DNA of 64,000 nucleotides from Microbacterium helvum (lineage in GTDB: Bacteria > Actinomycetota > Actinomycetes > Actinomycetales > Microbacteriaceae): assembly GCF_014779795.1 (NCBI RefSeq), contig NZ_JACXZS010000015.1:35837-99836 (forward strand). Reading direction: 5' to 3'. How positions within the stretch are numbered: position 1 is the first letter of the stretch; each line of letters starts with the position of its first letter. A model generated the notes under the pieces. It saw nothing but the letters and a program-made list of their open reading frames with translations, was not told where the DNA came from and ran no database searches. Positions 63,674 to 64,000 of this stretch are shown one piece after another. The position numbers were made by a program, and so were the translations under genes.

Positions 63674-63742
63674 GGGTTTTCCCAGCTTCGGAGACCGCGG
63701 TCGCCGGCGACGCTGATGATCTCAGGATCATGGCGTGGCGGT

Positions 63743-63770
63743 TTGACAGACGGATCGAGCTGGGTAAGAT
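63743..63770 (+). promoter_or_regulatory. rRNA promoter P2
   Basis: TTGACA (63743-63748) and TAAGAT (63765-63770) are 16 bases apart, the closest match to the sigma-70 consensus in this part of the window. Confidence 0.85.
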
Positions 63771-63777
63771 GGAGAAG

Positions 63778-64000
63778 TTGCCCAGTCGGGGTGGCGGGCC
63801 TGGTGGTCTGTTGCTGGTTGGTGCGTCCGATCTTTGAGAACTCAACAGCGTGCACTTGTCAAATGCCAATTTATTTCTCTGTCGACCGTGTTTAACGGTT
63901 GGTGGGGGTTTTTGGATCAATTCATGGATGTCAGTTTGATATTCGTTTTTGGTCATGGTTGAACTCGCTGGCTGGTGATCGTTTTTCCCGATCCTGGTTG
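63778..64000 (+). ncRNA. rRNA operon leader (partial)
   Basis: From about 63778 the sequence turns AT-rich and has no gene. TCTTTGAGAACTCAACAG (63831-63848) matches the antitermination region seen before actinobacterial 16S rRNA genes. The start of the 16S gene itself is not in the window, so it should lie within roughly the next hundred bases. Confidence 0.85.

Overview
This window is chromosomal DNA of a high-GC actinobacterium, most likely a Microbacterium or a close relative in Microbacteriaceae. The evidence is the very GC-rich third codon positions, the gene orders thyA-folA-dapA-rnj-ftsK-pgsA-cinA-clgR-DUF3046-recA-recX and metF-metE, and a HisA of the PriA type in a his cluster. I see no insertion sequence, prophage, CRISPR array or horizontally acquired block. 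Almost everything is core metabolism and information processing. The last 500 bases are the promoter and leader region of an rRNA operon whose 16S gene would start just past the window.

Layout. 1-809: end of a DUF4395 membrane protein and a membrane-anchored thioredoxin-like protein (minus strand). 937-6426: thyA, folA, an SDR oxidoreductase, dapA, RNase J, and a GNAT acetyltransferase. 6483-13012: ftsK, pgsA, a CinA C-terminal amidase, the ClgR-type regulator, DUF3046, recA (with a LexA box) and recX. 13088-20539: a phosphotransferase, miaB, miaA, a YpeA-like GNAT, dapF, an RsmC-like methyltransferase (minus), hflX and a small gene. 20552-26111: an S9 peptidase (minus), then metF and metE behind a structured leader. 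26196-29184: a membrane protein and lexA (minus), divergent from a LysM protein that looks like a YneA-type SOS division inhibitor. 29259-34702: hisC-hisB-hisH-priA, an SseB-like gene and a PLP decarboxylase. 34745-37621: a DUF1844 gene (minus), infC-rpmI-rplT and an rRNA methyltransferase. 37705-41087: the gluABCD-type amino acid importer. 41154-44737: pheST, followed by a duplicated 56-base repeat. 44954-48593: an epimerase, then a minus-strand operon of membrane protein, winged-helix regulator, ABC ATPase and ABC permease with a double palindromic operator. 48683-56760: a possible arginine-rich leader ORF, argCJBDF, a DUF418/DUF1624-type membrane protein and argH. 56825-59451: a SatD-family protein, a convergent membrane protein and tyrS. 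59461-63498: two membrane proteins and a two-component system. 63499-64000: rRNA promoters and leader.

How it works together. The window supplies dTMP and tetrahydrofolate cycling (ThyA, FolA, MetF, MetE), lysine and peptidoglycan precursors (DapA, DapF), the linear and acetyl-recycling arginine pathway from N-acetylglutamate to arginine except ArgG, and half of histidine synthesis. It also holds the SOS response core (LexA, RecA, RecX and a candidate LexA-controlled division inhibitor). Ribosome and tRNA functions are well represented (IF3, L35, L20, PheST, TyrS, MiaA, MiaB, HflX, rRNA methyltransferases).

The most striking non-coding theme is promoter architecture. More than twenty genes start 6-9 bases after a TANNNT hexamer, the arrangement expected for leaderless mRNAs. 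Other signals worth a look are a candidate arginine attenuator before argC, two near-perfect operators next to probable autoregulators, a structured metF leader, a hairpin that buries the miaA start, and a DNA word (GGATGCC) that recurs at the cost of rare codons. I did not find a clearly new multi-gene system; the strongest candidates for new biology are these regulatory elements and the SatD pair.
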